A stretch of 64,000 bases of DNA. It comes from JBFGCM01 sp041581135 (GTDB taxonomy: Bacteria > Actinomycetota > Acidimicrobiia > Spongiisociales > UBA5794). Shown piece by piece: positions 50,860 through 59,507 of the stretch. The first letter of the stretch is position 1. Each line of letters begins with the position of its first letter. A program made the translations under genes and the position numbers. Under the pieces are notes generated by a model that saw only the letters and a list, made by a program, of their open reading frames with translations, was not told the DNA's origin and searched no databases. The DNA lies in the NCBI GenBank assembly GCA_041581135.1, contig JBFGCM010000003.1, positions 1-64,000 on the forward strand. The letters are read 5' to 3'.

Positions 50860-52498
50860 AGATGTTCTCCAGACGTCTGGTGTACCGGAAGCTGATGGCA
50901 GAGAGCACCACCACGATGAGGAAGATGAAGAACGTGATCGCCGAGGCAAGGCCGAAGTCCTGACCACGTCCACTCGCCTGCGCGAGGTTGTAGGTGAAGG
51001 AGATGAGGATGTCGGTCTCGCCGACCGGCACGTCATACCCGCCGATGGCCGGGCCACCGGCGGTGAGTAGGAAGATGTTGATGAAGTTGTTGAAGTTGAA
51101 TGCAAACGACGCGATCAGCAGCGGCGACACACCGATCATCAGGAGCGGCAGGGTCACCGTGCGCCACACCATCGGGCCGCTGGCTCCGTCGACCCGCGCC
51201 GCCTCCTGTACGTCGGTGGGCACGGCCTGTAGGGCCCCGCTGATGATGAGGAACATGTAGGGGAAGCCCATCCACGTGTTCACCAAGAGCACGGCGACCT
51301 TGGCCCAGAACGGGTCGTTGAGCCAGGAGACCGCGTCGATGCCGAATGCCCCGATCAGCGAGTTGATCGGGCCCGTGGGGAGGCCCTGTAAGAGCCCCCG
51401 CCACACGATGATGCTCAGAAATGCCGGCATTGCCCAGGGCAAGATGAGGAGGGATCGGTACACCGCCCGTCCCTTGAGGCGTTCGTCCTGGAAGGCGAGG
51501 GCCAGGATCATGCCGATGGAGAACTGCAGGAGCACCGACAAGAAGGCATAGGAGACGTTCCAGACGAACACCCGGATGAAGGGGTCTCGGATCCGGGGGT
51601 CCGTCGCCACGTCGGTGAAATTGGACAAACCGATGCTCACTCGCCAGCCGAAGGTCTGGCCGAAGGACCCGTCGGGGCAGACGAAGTTGCCGATGGTGCC
51701 GTCGGCGGGACACACCTCGCCTGTCTCGTTGTCGATGACTGCGTCGGCGGCTGCGTCGTAGGTGTACTTGAACTCGCGGAGGGCCGCAGTGCGCGCCTGG
51801 TCGGCGAGCGCCTGGCTCAGACCTTGCTCCAGTGGTACGTCGAGTGCCAGCTGGCCGGCGGCGATGCTCGGTACCCGGAGCAGTGCGGCCACGTTGAGCT
51901 GCGCGAGCCCGTCGATCCGGTCAGGGACGCCGTCTCCGTCATCGTCGACCACCTCGAGCGTTTCCAGGTCCACCGTGGCGCCTTCCACCGGCTCGGCGCT
52001 CTGTAGCCGGGGGGTTCCGTAGAAGAACTCGCCCTCCTCGGATCGCAGCAGCATGCGGAGGTCGGCCGGTTCCAACTCGTCCGGCTCGGTTGCCGGATCG
52101 GCGAAGTACCACAAGTCGAAACGCTGTGGATCTTCGGGCAGGAACGTGCGTTGCAGCGTTCGCTCCAGCGCCACTTGCTTCGTGAGGGTGTGACCCGTCG
52201 ACCAGTTCGAGAGCGCCACGAAGAACGTGAAGATGATCGGGTACACGACCATCAGGAGCATGAACACGAGCCCGGGTACCAGCCATCGCAACGGAAAGGC
52301 GCGCTTCGAGAAGTAGACCCAGTTGATCCCGGCCAGGCCCACGAGGAGTGCGACGATGAACGCCCATTGGTCCTCCCGAATGAGCGTGGGTAATGCCCAG
52401 AAACCAAGGCCGTTGACCATCGCAAGACCGAGCAGCTTCATCCAGAAGCCGGGCCCCAACCGTGAGATGTTGCGCAGTGACAGCCGGTTCTCGGTCAT
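50846..52498 (-). CDS. malF: Sugar ABC transporter permease, MalF type
   Basis: 550 residues, long as in MalF. Two or more helices at the N-terminus ('FWALPTLI', 'WAFIVALLVGLAGINWVYF', 'WLVPGLVFMLLMVVYPIIFTFFVAL') precede a large periplasmic-type P2 domain (about 110-270) with a calcium-like 'DDDGDGVPDRIDG' loop, then the transport core with the EAA loop 'QEAARVDGASGPMVWRTVTLPLLMIG'. 'FNFNNFINIFLLTAGGPAIGG' is typical of MalF. It probably pairs with MalG to import maltodextrin. No MalK ATPase gene is in the window, as is usual in actinobacteria that share MsiK. Confidence 0.9.
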   Translation of the reverse strand: MTENRLSLRNISRLGPGFWMKLLGLAMVNGLGFWALPTLIREDQWAFIVALLVGLAGINWVYFSKRAFPLRWLVPGLVFMLLMVVYPIIFTFFVALSNWSTGHTLTKQVALERTLQRTFLPEDPQRFDLWYFADPATEPDELEPADLRMLLRSEEGEFFYGTPRLQSAEPVEGATVDLETLEVVDDDGDGVPDRIDGLAQLNVAALLRVPSIAAGQLALDVPLEQGLSQALADQARTAALREFKYTYDAAADAVIDNETGEVCPADGTIGNFVCPDGSFGQTFGWRVSIGLSNFTDVATDPRIRDPFIRVFVWNVSYAFLSVLLQFSIGMILALAFQDERLKGRAVYRSLLILPWAMPAFLSIIVWRGLLQGLPTGPINSLIGAFGIDAVSWLNDPFWAKVAVLLVNTWMGFPYMFLIISGALQAVPTDVQEAARVDGASGPMVWRTVTLPLLMIGVSPLLIASFAFNFNNFINIFLLTAGGPAIGGYDVPVGETDILISFTYNLAQASGRGQDFGLASAITFFIFLIVVVLSAISFRYTRRLENIYGSA

Positions 52499-52528
52499 CG
52501 GTCGGCCAGCCTAGATCGCGCCCGTCTC

Positions 52529-52577
52529 GCGTGTCGGTTGTGCCACGCGAGAGGGGAGGGACCTCACGTCCCTCCCC
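52529..52577 (-). promoter_or_regulatory. Intercistronic hairpin between malE and malF
   Basis: GGGGAGGGAC (52553-52562), CTCAC loop, GTCCCTCCCC (52568-52577) is a perfect 10-bp stem, with a weaker GCGTG/CACGC stem next to it. It lies 25 bp past the malE stop. Such elements let malE mRNA outlive the permease part. Confidence 0.55.
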
Positions 52578-52602
52578 TTCACGCCCGTTGTGTCGTCAGA
52601 AA

Positions 52603-53901
52603 TCAGCCTTCGGCGATGGTGGTGCGCACCGTCTCCGCGGCCTTGTCCATGGCAGAGGAGGCGTCGGTGACCTCCCCTTCGAACGTCTGGTTGTAGATCG
52701 CCGCGAACGCGTCGCCCATGGCGCCCCACACCGCAGACATCTCGGGGATGTTCGGCATCAGGAGGCCGGGGTCGGCGTCGACCAGCGTGAAGGCCGCCAC
52801 CTCCGGGTCGGCGGCCAGCGCCGCCTCGTAGCTGGAGATGTGCGCCGGTCCGCGCTGGCCGGCTTCGAACAGGGCGACCATCGCTTCCTGCGTCGCCACG
52901 TAGTCGGTGAGGAACAGCTGGGCTGCCACCTGGTTTTCGCTGAACGCATTGATCATGAAGCCCTGCACGCCCACGAACGGAATGGGGGCGCTGCCCTCGA
53001 CCGGCGGGAAGGTGGTGACGCCGTAGTTGACACCCGAGTCGCGCACCGTCGACAGGTGCCACGGGCCGTTCCACAGGAACGCCGCTTCACTGTTGTTGAA
53101 CAGGTCGTTCATGTTGTCCCAGGTGACATCAGCCGACAGGTAGCCGTCCTTCACGGCCTGGTCGAGGAAGTTGGCGCCGGTCTTGGCGCCGTCGTTGTCG
53201 AGACCGACATCGGTCGGATCGAAGCCCGTTGCGGTGTAGTCGAAGATGTAGCCGCCGAAGCCCTGGACAAATGCCTGGTTGGCGAATGCGTCGCCTGCGG
53301 GAGCTGCGATGCACACCGTCAGGGTGAGGGCATCACATGCTGCGGTCAGCTCATCCCAGCTGGTCGGTGCCTCAGGCACGAGATCGGTGTTGTAGAACAG
53401 CGCCATGTTCTCGATGGCATACGGCACGCCGTACAGGTCGCCACCCAGCGAGAAGGCGCCGATCGCCACGTCGTAGAACTCGCTCTCACGGCCGGCAAGA
53501 TCGATCTGCGCCAACACGCCATTGGCCTGCAACTCGCCGATCCAGTCGTGAGCGCCGATGAAGATGTCGGCACCCTCGCCGGCGGGAGCTGCGGTCTGGA
53601 TGTTGTTGCGGATGTCGCCGAAGCCCACCTGCTGCACATCGACCGGGATGCCGGTGTCCGCCGTGAACGCCTCGGTGAGCGGTCCGAGCACTCCGGCACG
53701 GGTCTCGTCCGCCCAGATGACCAGGGTGGTCTCGGCGGGGGCGGCCGTGGTGGTGGTCTCGGCGGGGGCGGCCGTGGTGGTGGTCTCGGCCGGTGCTTCC
53801 GTGGTGGTGGTCTCGGCTGTGTCACTGTCACCGCCACACGCGGCGGCGACCAGCGCAAACGCCAGCAGTAAGCCGGCGAAGAGCTTCCATCGGGTTGTCA
53901 T
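52603..53901 (-). CDS. malE: Extracellular solute-binding lipoprotein, maltose/maltodextrin type
   Basis: 432 residues. A lipoprotein signal ends at 'LVAAAC' with C22; a tether of three 'AETTTTAAP'-like repeats follows. The mature domain is a family 1 binding protein: 'LVIWADETRAGVLGPLTEAFTADTGIPV', 'ADIFIGAHDWIGELQANGVLAQIDL', 'YGVPYAIENMALFYNTDLVPEAPTSWDELT' and 'AFLWNGPWHLSTVRDSGVNYGVTTFP' track MalE closely. It delivers alpha-glucan oligosaccharides to MalFG. First gene of the minus-strand mal operon; divergent from glycogen synthase, so regulation from the shared 163-bp region is plausible. Confidence 0.9.
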   Translation of the reverse strand: MTTRWKLFAGLLLAFALVAAACGGDSDTAETTTTEAPAETTTTAAPAETTTTAAPAETTLVIWADETRAGVLGPLTEAFTADTGIPVDVQQVGFGDIRNNIQTAAPAGEGADIFIGAHDWIGELQANGVLAQIDLAGRESEFYDVAIGAFSLGGDLYGVPYAIENMALFYNTDLVPEAPTSWDELTAACDALTLTVCIAAPAGDAFANQAFVQGFGGYIFDYTATGFDPTDVGLDNDGAKTGANFLDQAVKDGYLSADVTWDNMNDLFNNSEAAFLWNGPWHLSTVRDSGVNYGVTTFPPVEGSAPIPFVGVQGFMINAFSENQVAAQLFLTDYVATQEAMVALFEAGQRGPAHISSYEAALAADPEVAAFTLVDADPGLLMPNIPEMSAVWGAMGDAFAAIYNQTFEGEVTDASSAMDKAAETVRTTIAEG

Positions 53902-54064
53902 GGAGCCTCCTACATTGTTTCAAAGGGAGGGGGAACGTCTGAAAGTCCCCCCGGGAGCGTCCGTCAAAGCCCACGATGGCCCGGCGCGGGGTCGGGCCGC
54001 AAGGGACGTTAGCCCCCTCTCTGTGGGTACGCCACACCATCAGTAGCTGCGTAGAATCCCGCCG
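53902..54064. promoter_or_regulatory. Divergent promoter region between malE and glgA
   Basis: The minus-strand start has GGAGGCTCC just upstream (purine-rich site). On the plus strand TAGAAT (54052-54057) lies 7 nt before the glgA ATG. A GGCCCG/CGGGCC hairpin lies near the middle. No clear LacI-type palindrome was found by eye. Confidence 0.45.
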
Positions 54065-55411
54065 ATGCTTCGAATCCTCTTTGCGTCTGCCGAGCTGTCG
54101 CCCCTGGTGCGGAGCGGAGGTCTCGGAGATGCCGTGGCCGGGCTGGCCGGTGCCTTGGCTCGGGCCGGCCACGCCGTGACGGTGGCGATCCCCGCCTACC
54201 GGCACCTTGCCTCCGTCGGTCAGGCCGGCGACGTGTGGCGTCGACACCGCCTCGATACCGGAGTCGACGTCGTGCTCTACGACGATCCCGTCCTCTTCGG
54301 GCGGGAAGGCATCTACGGGCCGAGTCCGGCAGAGCCGTACGAGGACAACTGGCTGCGGTTCGCCGACTTTTCCGTCGGTGTCGTGGAGCTGGCGGCGGAC
54401 TTCGATGTCCTCCACCTCCACGACGCCCACACCGGTGCCGCCGCACTCATCAGCCCGATTCCGACGGTGTTCACCGTCCACAATGCGGCTCATCCGGTGC
54501 TGGGCCCGCTCAATGATGCCGCCGACCGGCTCGGTGTCGACGGTGAGGCAACCTCCCTGGGTGGGGCCTTGGAGTGGTACAGCTCGGCGAACTATCTCAA
54601 GGCGGGTCTGGTGGGCGCCTCACAAGCCATCACCGTGAGTCCGACCCACGCCGCGGAGTTGGCGGTGGAAGCCACGTCGTTCGGCTTGTCCGGCGTGATC
54701 CAGTCGTTAGACCCGCCGCTGGCCGGGGTGCTCAACGGCATCGACACCATGTCGTGGGATCCGGCGACAGACCCGGTGTTGCCGAAGCCGTTCTCGGCGC
54801 AGGACACGTCGGGACGGGCCGCCGCCAAGAAGGAGCTGCGGGAACGGTTCGGTCTCGATCCGGGGATGATCTTCGGCAACGTCGGCCGGATGGCAGTGCA
54901 GAAGGGCCTCGATCTGCTCGACCCCTCGGTCGACGATCTGGCGAACGAGGGATTCCGGCTGGTGCTGGTCGGCAACGGCGAGCTCGATGCGCTGGTCGAC
55001 TCATGGGTGGAGCGTCACCCCACAGCCGTCGCACACGTCCCCTATGACGAGGATCTGGCCCGGCTCGTCTCCGCCGGTATCGATGCCTATCTGATGCCGT
55101 CGTTGTTCGAGCCGTGCGGTCTGGGTCAGTTGTATGGGATGCGCTACGGAGCCCCACCCGTAGCCCGGCTCACCGGCGGTCTGGCGGACACGGTCGTCGA
55201 CCTCGATGAGGTGCCGGATCGGGCGACCGGTCTCGGCTTCCGCTCCGCCGACCCCGGGTCCTTGGTACGCACCATCCGGCGGGCCATACGCATCCACAGC
55301 TCTCACCCGAGTCTCTGGGCCGACTTGCAACGGCGCGGCATGACCACCGATTGGTCATGGGACGCGCGGGCGCGCGAGTACGTGAAGGTGTACGAACGGG
55401 TCGTGGAGTAG
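54065..55411 (+). CDS. glgA: Glycogen/starch synthase-like glycosyltransferase (GT5)
   Basis: 448 residues. 'ILFASAELSPLVRSGGLGDAVAGLAGALARAGHAVTV' holds the GT5 ADP-glucose-binding loop (KxGGLGD type with R-S-G-G-L-G-D), 'VLHLHDAHTGAAAL' the acceptor-site region and 'ADAYLMPSLFEPCGLGQLYGMRYGAPPVARLTGGLADTV' (spaced reading) the catalytic C-terminal motif with E in 'FEPCGL'. It extends alpha-1,4-glucan in the cytoplasm. It is shorter than E. coli GlgA (477). The start is probably leaderless (TAGAAT, 7 nt). Divergent from mal transport genes; a GH13 enzyme lies 8 kb away. Confidence 0.88.
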   Translation: MLRILFASAELSPLVRSGGLGDAVAGLAGALARAGHAVTVAIPAYRHLASVGQAGDVWRRHRLDTGVDVVLYDDPVLFGREGIYGPSPAEPYEDNWLRFADFSVGVVELAADFDVLHLHDAHTGAAALISPIPTVFTVHNAAHPVLGPLNDAADRLGVDGEATSLGGALEWYSSANYLKAGLVGASQAITVSPTHAAELAVEATSFGLSGVIQSLDPPLAGVLNGIDTMSWDPATDPVLPKPFSAQDTSGRAAAKKELRERFGLDPGMIFGNVGRMAVQKGLDLLDPSVDDLANEGFRLVLVGNGELDALVDSWVERHPTAVAHVPYDEDLARLVSAGIDAYLMPSLFEPCGLGQLYGMRYGAPPVARLTGGLADTVVDLDEVPDRATGLGFRSADPGSLVRTIRRAIRIHSSHPSLWADLQRRGMTTDWSWDARAREYVKVYERVVE

Positions 55412-55485
55412 GGGTCGGCAGGCGTCGCGCCGGAGGGGCTCCGAGGGCAACGCTGGGGCGGGCGTGCATGCGGGGCCCGATGTCC

Positions 55486-55541
55486 GAAGTCTGAAGTCTG
55501 AAGTCTGAAGTCTGAAGTCCGAAGTCCGAAGTCTGAAGTCC
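55486..55541 (+). repeat. Eight tandem 7-bp units (GAAGTCY)
   Basis: GAAGTCT/GAAGTCC repeated eight times without interruption (55486-55541), with a partial unit GTCC before it. Only the seventh base varies (T or C). Non-coding; a heptamer short-sequence repeat. Confidence 0.95.
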
Positions 55542-55584
55542 GATATCGTTTCTAGCGCCTCGACGGGTCACCCCGATCTCGGAC

Positions 55585-55755
55585 TTCGTAGAGCCGGGCC
55601 GGCGTGGGGCGGGTGAGGGCTCAGTCCACGTGGAGTCGCCAGCCCGTCGCACGGATGTCGTAGAGGCGGGTCGGCGCGAGGAGCGCAAACTCGCCTGACC
55701 GGTTCTGGCTCGGGCTCCGTCGCGTCGGATCGGGTGTCGTGGAGGCGGGTAGGCG
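55585..55755. repeat. Three diverged copies of a 20-bp element
   Basis: Similar elements at 55585-55604, 55657-55676 and 55736-55755 share the core TCGT(A/G)GAG(G/C)CGGG(T/C)(C/A)GGCG, spaced 72 and 79 bp. Flanks are also partly alike (GGACTTC/GGATGTC before the core). Possibly a decayed dispersed repeat family. Confidence 0.55.
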
Positions 55756-55795
55756 AACGGACGTCGTGCCGCCCACGCACCGAACCCACGACCCC

Positions 55796-58700
55796 CTACT
55801 CGTAGGCGAGCTCCACGATGCGGCGCTGCTCGCGCACGTGGGTCTTGGGATTGCCGGTTGCCGGGCTGGCGCTCTCCTTGCGATAGATCCCTCTGCTCGA
55901 ACGACCGGCGGCCACGAACAGGTACCGCGACATGAACCGCCACGCTCCCATGTTGGCTGGCTCCTCCTGGACCCACACCAGCTCGGCGTCGCCGTACGGG
56001 GCGAGCACCTCGTTCAGCTCCTCGGCGGGGAAGGGGTACAGCTCTTCGACCCGTACGAGCGCCACGTCGTCGGGCTGGGCCTTCAGCAAGTCGTAGTACA
56101 CCTTCCCGGCACACAGCACCACACGGCGCGCACCTGAGGTCACCCGGGAGTCCCCGATGACGCGGCGAAACCCGCCATCGCTGAACTCATCGATGGGGCT
56201 GTAGGACTCCTTGGTGCGCAGCAGCGATTTGGGCGTCATCACGATGAGCGGCTTCCTGACCGGGTGCAGTGCCTGGCGGCGGAACATGTGGAAGTGCTGG
56301 GCTGCCGTGCTGGGGACCACCACTCGCACGTTCTCCTCTGCCGCGTTGGTGAGGAACCGCTCGAGGCGGGCGCTGGAGTGTTCGGGCCCTTGTCCTTCGA
56401 ATCCGTGGGGCAACAGCAGGGTGAGTGACGAAGTCTGGTTCCACTTGTCCTCGCCCGTCATCAGGAACTGATCGATCACCACCTGGGCCCCGTTGACGAA
56501 GTCGCCGAACTGGGCCTCCCACATGACGAGTGCATCGGGCGCCTCGACCGAGTACCCGTACTCGAACCCCATCGCAGCGAACTCGCTGAGCAGGCTGTCG
56601 ACGATACGAAGGGGCGCTTGCTCGGGATGGAGGTCGCGCAGCGGCACCCATTCCTCTTCGGTCTCGTAGTCGACGAGCGCCGCATGGCGGTGACTGAAGG
56701 TGCCGCGCTGGCTGTCCTCACCGGCCAGCCGCACCGGCCGTCCCTCCAACGACAGCGAGCCCCATGCCAGCGATTCGGCCAGGGCCCAGTCGGCCATCCC
56801 GGACTCGAAGAGCGCATGGCGGTCATCCAGGGTCTTCGCCAGCTTGGGATGCACCACGAAGCCTTGCGGCAAGGCATGGAGCTTCGCCTCGATGGCAGCC
56901 AGCTGATCACGGTCGACGGACGTGTCGATCGGAGTCGTCGGGTCGCCCTTCTCGGGCGGTACGAACGGCTCGGGCTCTTGATCCCTGGTGGCGTCGAACG
57001 CCGCATCGAGCTGCTGCTTGAAGGACGTGAGCACCTCCTCGGCTTGCTCGATTGTGATGTCTGCGCGGTTGACGAGGCGCTCCATGTAGAGCTTGCGCAC
57101 AGAGCGGTGCTTGTCGATCGCCCGGTACATCCGGGGCTGGGTGTAGGACGGCTCGTCGCCCTCGTTGTGCCCCAACCGCCGGTAGCAGATCAGATCGATG
57201 ACGATGTCCTTGTGGAACGCCTGCCGGAACGAAAACGCAAGCCGGGCCATGCGAACCACCGCTTCGGGATCGTCTGCGTTCACGTGGATGATGGGCGCTT
57301 GGACCGCCTTGGCGATGTCGGTGGCGTAGAAGCTCGACCGGGCTTCGGCGGCGCTCGTGGTGAAGCCCACCTGGTTGTTCACGACGATGTGCACGGTGCC
57401 GCCGGTGTAGTACCCGGGGAGCTGGCTCAGGTTGAGAGTTTCGGCAACCACGCCTTGTCCGGCGAAGGCCGCATCGCCGTGGATGAGGAGGGGCAGCACC
57501 AGGTCGTCCGCTCCGGCGCCGCGCCGCTCCTGCTTGGCGCGCACGATTCCTTCGAGCACGGGATCGACCCCCTCCAGGTGGCTCGGGTTCGCGGCCACTT
57601 GGATGTTGATCGTGTTGCCGGCCGGCGAGGTGTGGGATCCATGTGCGCCGAGGTGGTACTTGACGTCACCGGAGAACTCTCCCTCATGGTCTGCTTCACC
57701 TTCGAACTCGCGGAAGATCCTCTCGAGGCTCTTGCCGACGATGTTGGCGAGCACGTTGAGCCGGCCCCTGTGGGCCATGCCGATCGTGGCCTCGTCCATG
57801 CCGGCATCGGCAGCGGCATTGAGCACGGCATCGATCAGCGGGATCAGCGACTCCGACCCTTCGAGGCTGAATCGCTTGGCACCGAGAAACTTGGTGTGGA
57901 GGAAGCGCTCGAAGGCCTCGGCGTCGTTGAGCTTGCCCAGAATGGCGAGCTTGTCGTCGACGCTCAGTGGCTCACTTGGGCGCTCCACGTGCGTCTGGAT
58001 CCAGACCTTCTGGTCAGGCTCCTGGATGTGCATGTACTCGAGGCCGACGGTGCGGCAGTAGGCGTCGCGCAGCAGGCCGAGGATGTTGCCCAGCTTCATT
58101 CGGCTGTGGCCGCCAAGATCGCCGGTGGCGAACTCCCGCTCCAGGTCCCAGATGGTGAGGTTGTAGGTGAGCGGGTCCAGCTCGGGATGGATGATCGGCG
58201 GGTCCTGCCGCAGCGGATCGAGGTCGGCGATGAGGTGGCCGCGCACTCGGTACATGTTGATGAGTTGGAAGACCCGAGCCTGCTTCTCGGCCCACGGCCG
58301 GCTTCCCGGCGGCGGATTCGAGTCGGTGGCCCACCGTGCCGGCACGTACGGGACCGACATCGACGCGAACACGTCGTCGTAGAACCCATCGTCGCCGAGC
58401 AACAGGCGGTGGACTCGTTGGAGGAAGAGCCCGCTCTCGGCACCCTGGATGATGCGGTGGTCGTAGGTGCTGGTCATGGTCAGCGCGCGTCCCACCCCCG
58501 CCTGCGCCAACATGATCGGATCGGCGCCCTCGTACTCGGGTGGGTAGCCAATGGCGCCGACGCCGACGATGAGGCCCTGGTCCTTCATCAGCCGTGGCAC
58601 CGATTGCACGGTGCCCACCGTGCCGGGGTTCGTGAGCGTGACCGTGGTCCCGGCGAAATCGTCCGGCGTGATCTCACCGGCGCGGACGCGGCGGATGACG

Positions 58701-59395
58701 TCCTCGTACGCCAGCCAGTAGCTGTGGAAGTCCATCTTGTCGACGCCCTTGATGTTCGGGACCAGCAAGGTGCGGGAGCCGTCCTTGCGCTCGAGATCGA
58801 CCGCCAGCCCGAGGTTGATGGACTTGAACCTGACCAGGTGTGGCTCGCCGTCGATCTCGCGGAATGCGGCGTTCATGGCAGGGCGGTCCATGATGGCTCT
58901 CACCACCGCCCATCCGATGAGGTGCGTGAAGCTGACCTTGCCTCCCTCGACCAGGCGGGCGAGCTGGTTGTTCAGGATCCTGCGGTTGACTTCGAGCAAC
59001 TTGGCCGGGAAGGTCCGCACCGACGTGGCCGTGGGCAAGTCCCTGCTCTCGTCCATGCGTTCGGCGATGGTCGCCAGCGCGCCGCGCAGGGGGACGATTT
59101 CCTCGTCGCCGGAGGTGGCGGGCGTAGCTGATTTCTCCGGTGCGGTCTCCGCCGGAGTGGCCGCCGGTTGCGGTGCGTGCGACGGTGCTTCCGTCGCCGG
59201 AGCTGTGGTCGGTACCGGAGCGGTCTCGGTTGCAGGGAGGGTGGTCGGTACGTAGTCGGCGAAGTACTCCCTCCAGGCCTCGCTCACCGAATCGGGCGCT
59301 TCCAGGAAGCGCCGATACATCTGGTCCACCAGCCAGGTGTTCGGACCGAACTCGGCATGGTCGATGCTGGTGTCTGGCTCGCTCATTCCGTTCAT
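55796..59395 (-). CDS. kgd: Multifunctional 2-oxoglutarate dehydrogenase/decarboxylase (E1 with fused E2 domain)
   Basis: About 1199 residues from ATG at 59395 (another ATG at 59386). 'FGPNTWLVDQMYRRFLEAPDSVSEAWREYF' is the SucA N-terminal segment; an Ala/Pro/Thr linker follows (about 55-100), then the E2 acyltransferase domain without lipoyl domain (catalytic His near 311 in 'YDHRIIQG'), then the ThDP E1 part ('GDAAFAGQGVVAETLNLSQLPGY', 'VNNQVGFTTS') and the transketolase-like C-terminus ending 'HVREQRRIVELAYE'. This order is the KGD/OdhA enzyme of actinobacteria, which runs the 2-oxoglutarate step of the TCA cycle. Divergent from the HD-GYP gene. Confidence 0.93.
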   Translation of the reverse strand: MNGMSEPDTSIDHAEFGPNTWLVDQMYRRFLEAPDSVSEAWREYFADYVPTTLPATETAPVPTTAPATEAPSHAPQPAATPAETAPEKSATPATSGDEEIVPLRGALATIAERMDESRDLPTATSVRTFPAKLLEVNRRILNNQLARLVEGGKVSFTHLIGWAVVRAIMDRPAMNAAFREIDGEPHLVRFKSINLGLAVDLERKDGSRTLLVPNIKGVDKMDFHSYWLAYEDVIRRVRAGEITPDDFAGTTVTLTNPGTVGTVQSVPRLMKDQGLIVGVGAIGYPPEYEGADPIMLAQAGVGRALTMTSTYDHRIIQGAESGLFLQRVHRLLLGDDGFYDDVFASMSVPYVPARWATDSNPPPGSRPWAEKQARVFQLINMYRVRGHLIADLDPLRQDPPIIHPELDPLTYNLTIWDLEREFATGDLGGHSRMKLGNILGLLRDAYCRTVGLEYMHIQEPDQKVWIQTHVERPSEPLSVDDKLAILGKLNDAEAFERFLHTKFLGAKRFSLEGSESLIPLIDAVLNAAADAGMDEATIGMAHRGRLNVLANIVGKSLERIFREFEGEADHEGEFSGDVKYHLGAHGSHTSPAGNTINIQVAANPSHLEGVDPVLEGIVRAKQERRGAGADDLVLPLLIHGDAAFAGQGVVAETLNLSQLPGYYTGGTVHIVVNNQVGFTTSAAEARSSFYATDIAKAVQAPIIHVNADDPEAVVRMARLAFSFRQAFHKDIVIDLICYRRLGHNEGDEPSYTQPRMYRAIDKHRSVRKLYMERLVNRADITIEQAEEVLTSFKQQLDAAFDATRDQEPEPFVPPEKGDPTTPIDTSVDRDQLAAIEAKLHALPQGFVVHPKLAKTLDDRHALFESGMADWALAESLAWGSLSLEGRPVRLAGEDSQRGTFSHRHAALVDYETEEEWVPLRDLHPEQAPLRIVDSLLSEFAAMGFEYGYSVEAPDALVMWEAQFGDFVNGAQVVIDQFLMTGEDKWNQTSSLTLLLPHGFEGQGPEHSSARLERFLTNAAEENVRVVVPSTAAQHFHMFRRQALHPVRKPLIVMTPKSLLRTKESYSPIDEFSDGGFRRVIGDSRVTSGARRVVLCAGKVYYDLLKAQPDDVALVRVEELYPFPAEELNEVLAPYGDAELVWVQEEPANMGAWRFMSRYLFVAAGRSSRGIYRKESASPATGNPKTHVREQRRIVELAYE

Positions 59396-59507
59396 GGTAA
59401 CGAGACGACGACGCCGGGTTCGTGCAGGGCGGCGAATCGTCGGTAGCCTGTAGGGCTGACCCCCGACTTCCGGTGCTTCAGCGTGCTTCGCGAAGTGCCG
59501 ATGATGC

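Larger units (their letters stand above)
55412..55795. other. Gene-free repeat region between glgA and kgd
   Basis: No gene is supported in this 384-bp convergent gap. It holds a heptanucleotide tandem array (55486-55541) followed by three diverged copies of a TCGTAGAGGCGGGTCGGCG-like element. No clear terminator hairpin was identified for either flanking gene. Confidence 0.6.

Noticed and set aside
55486..55541. Possible CRISPR array
   Set aside because: Units are 7 bp and directly adjacent, without spacers; no cas genes are present.
56618..59131. Open frame of about 840 codons on the plus strand
   Set aside because: Antisense to kgd, whose motifs are unmistakable; the frame has no ribosome site and no domain.
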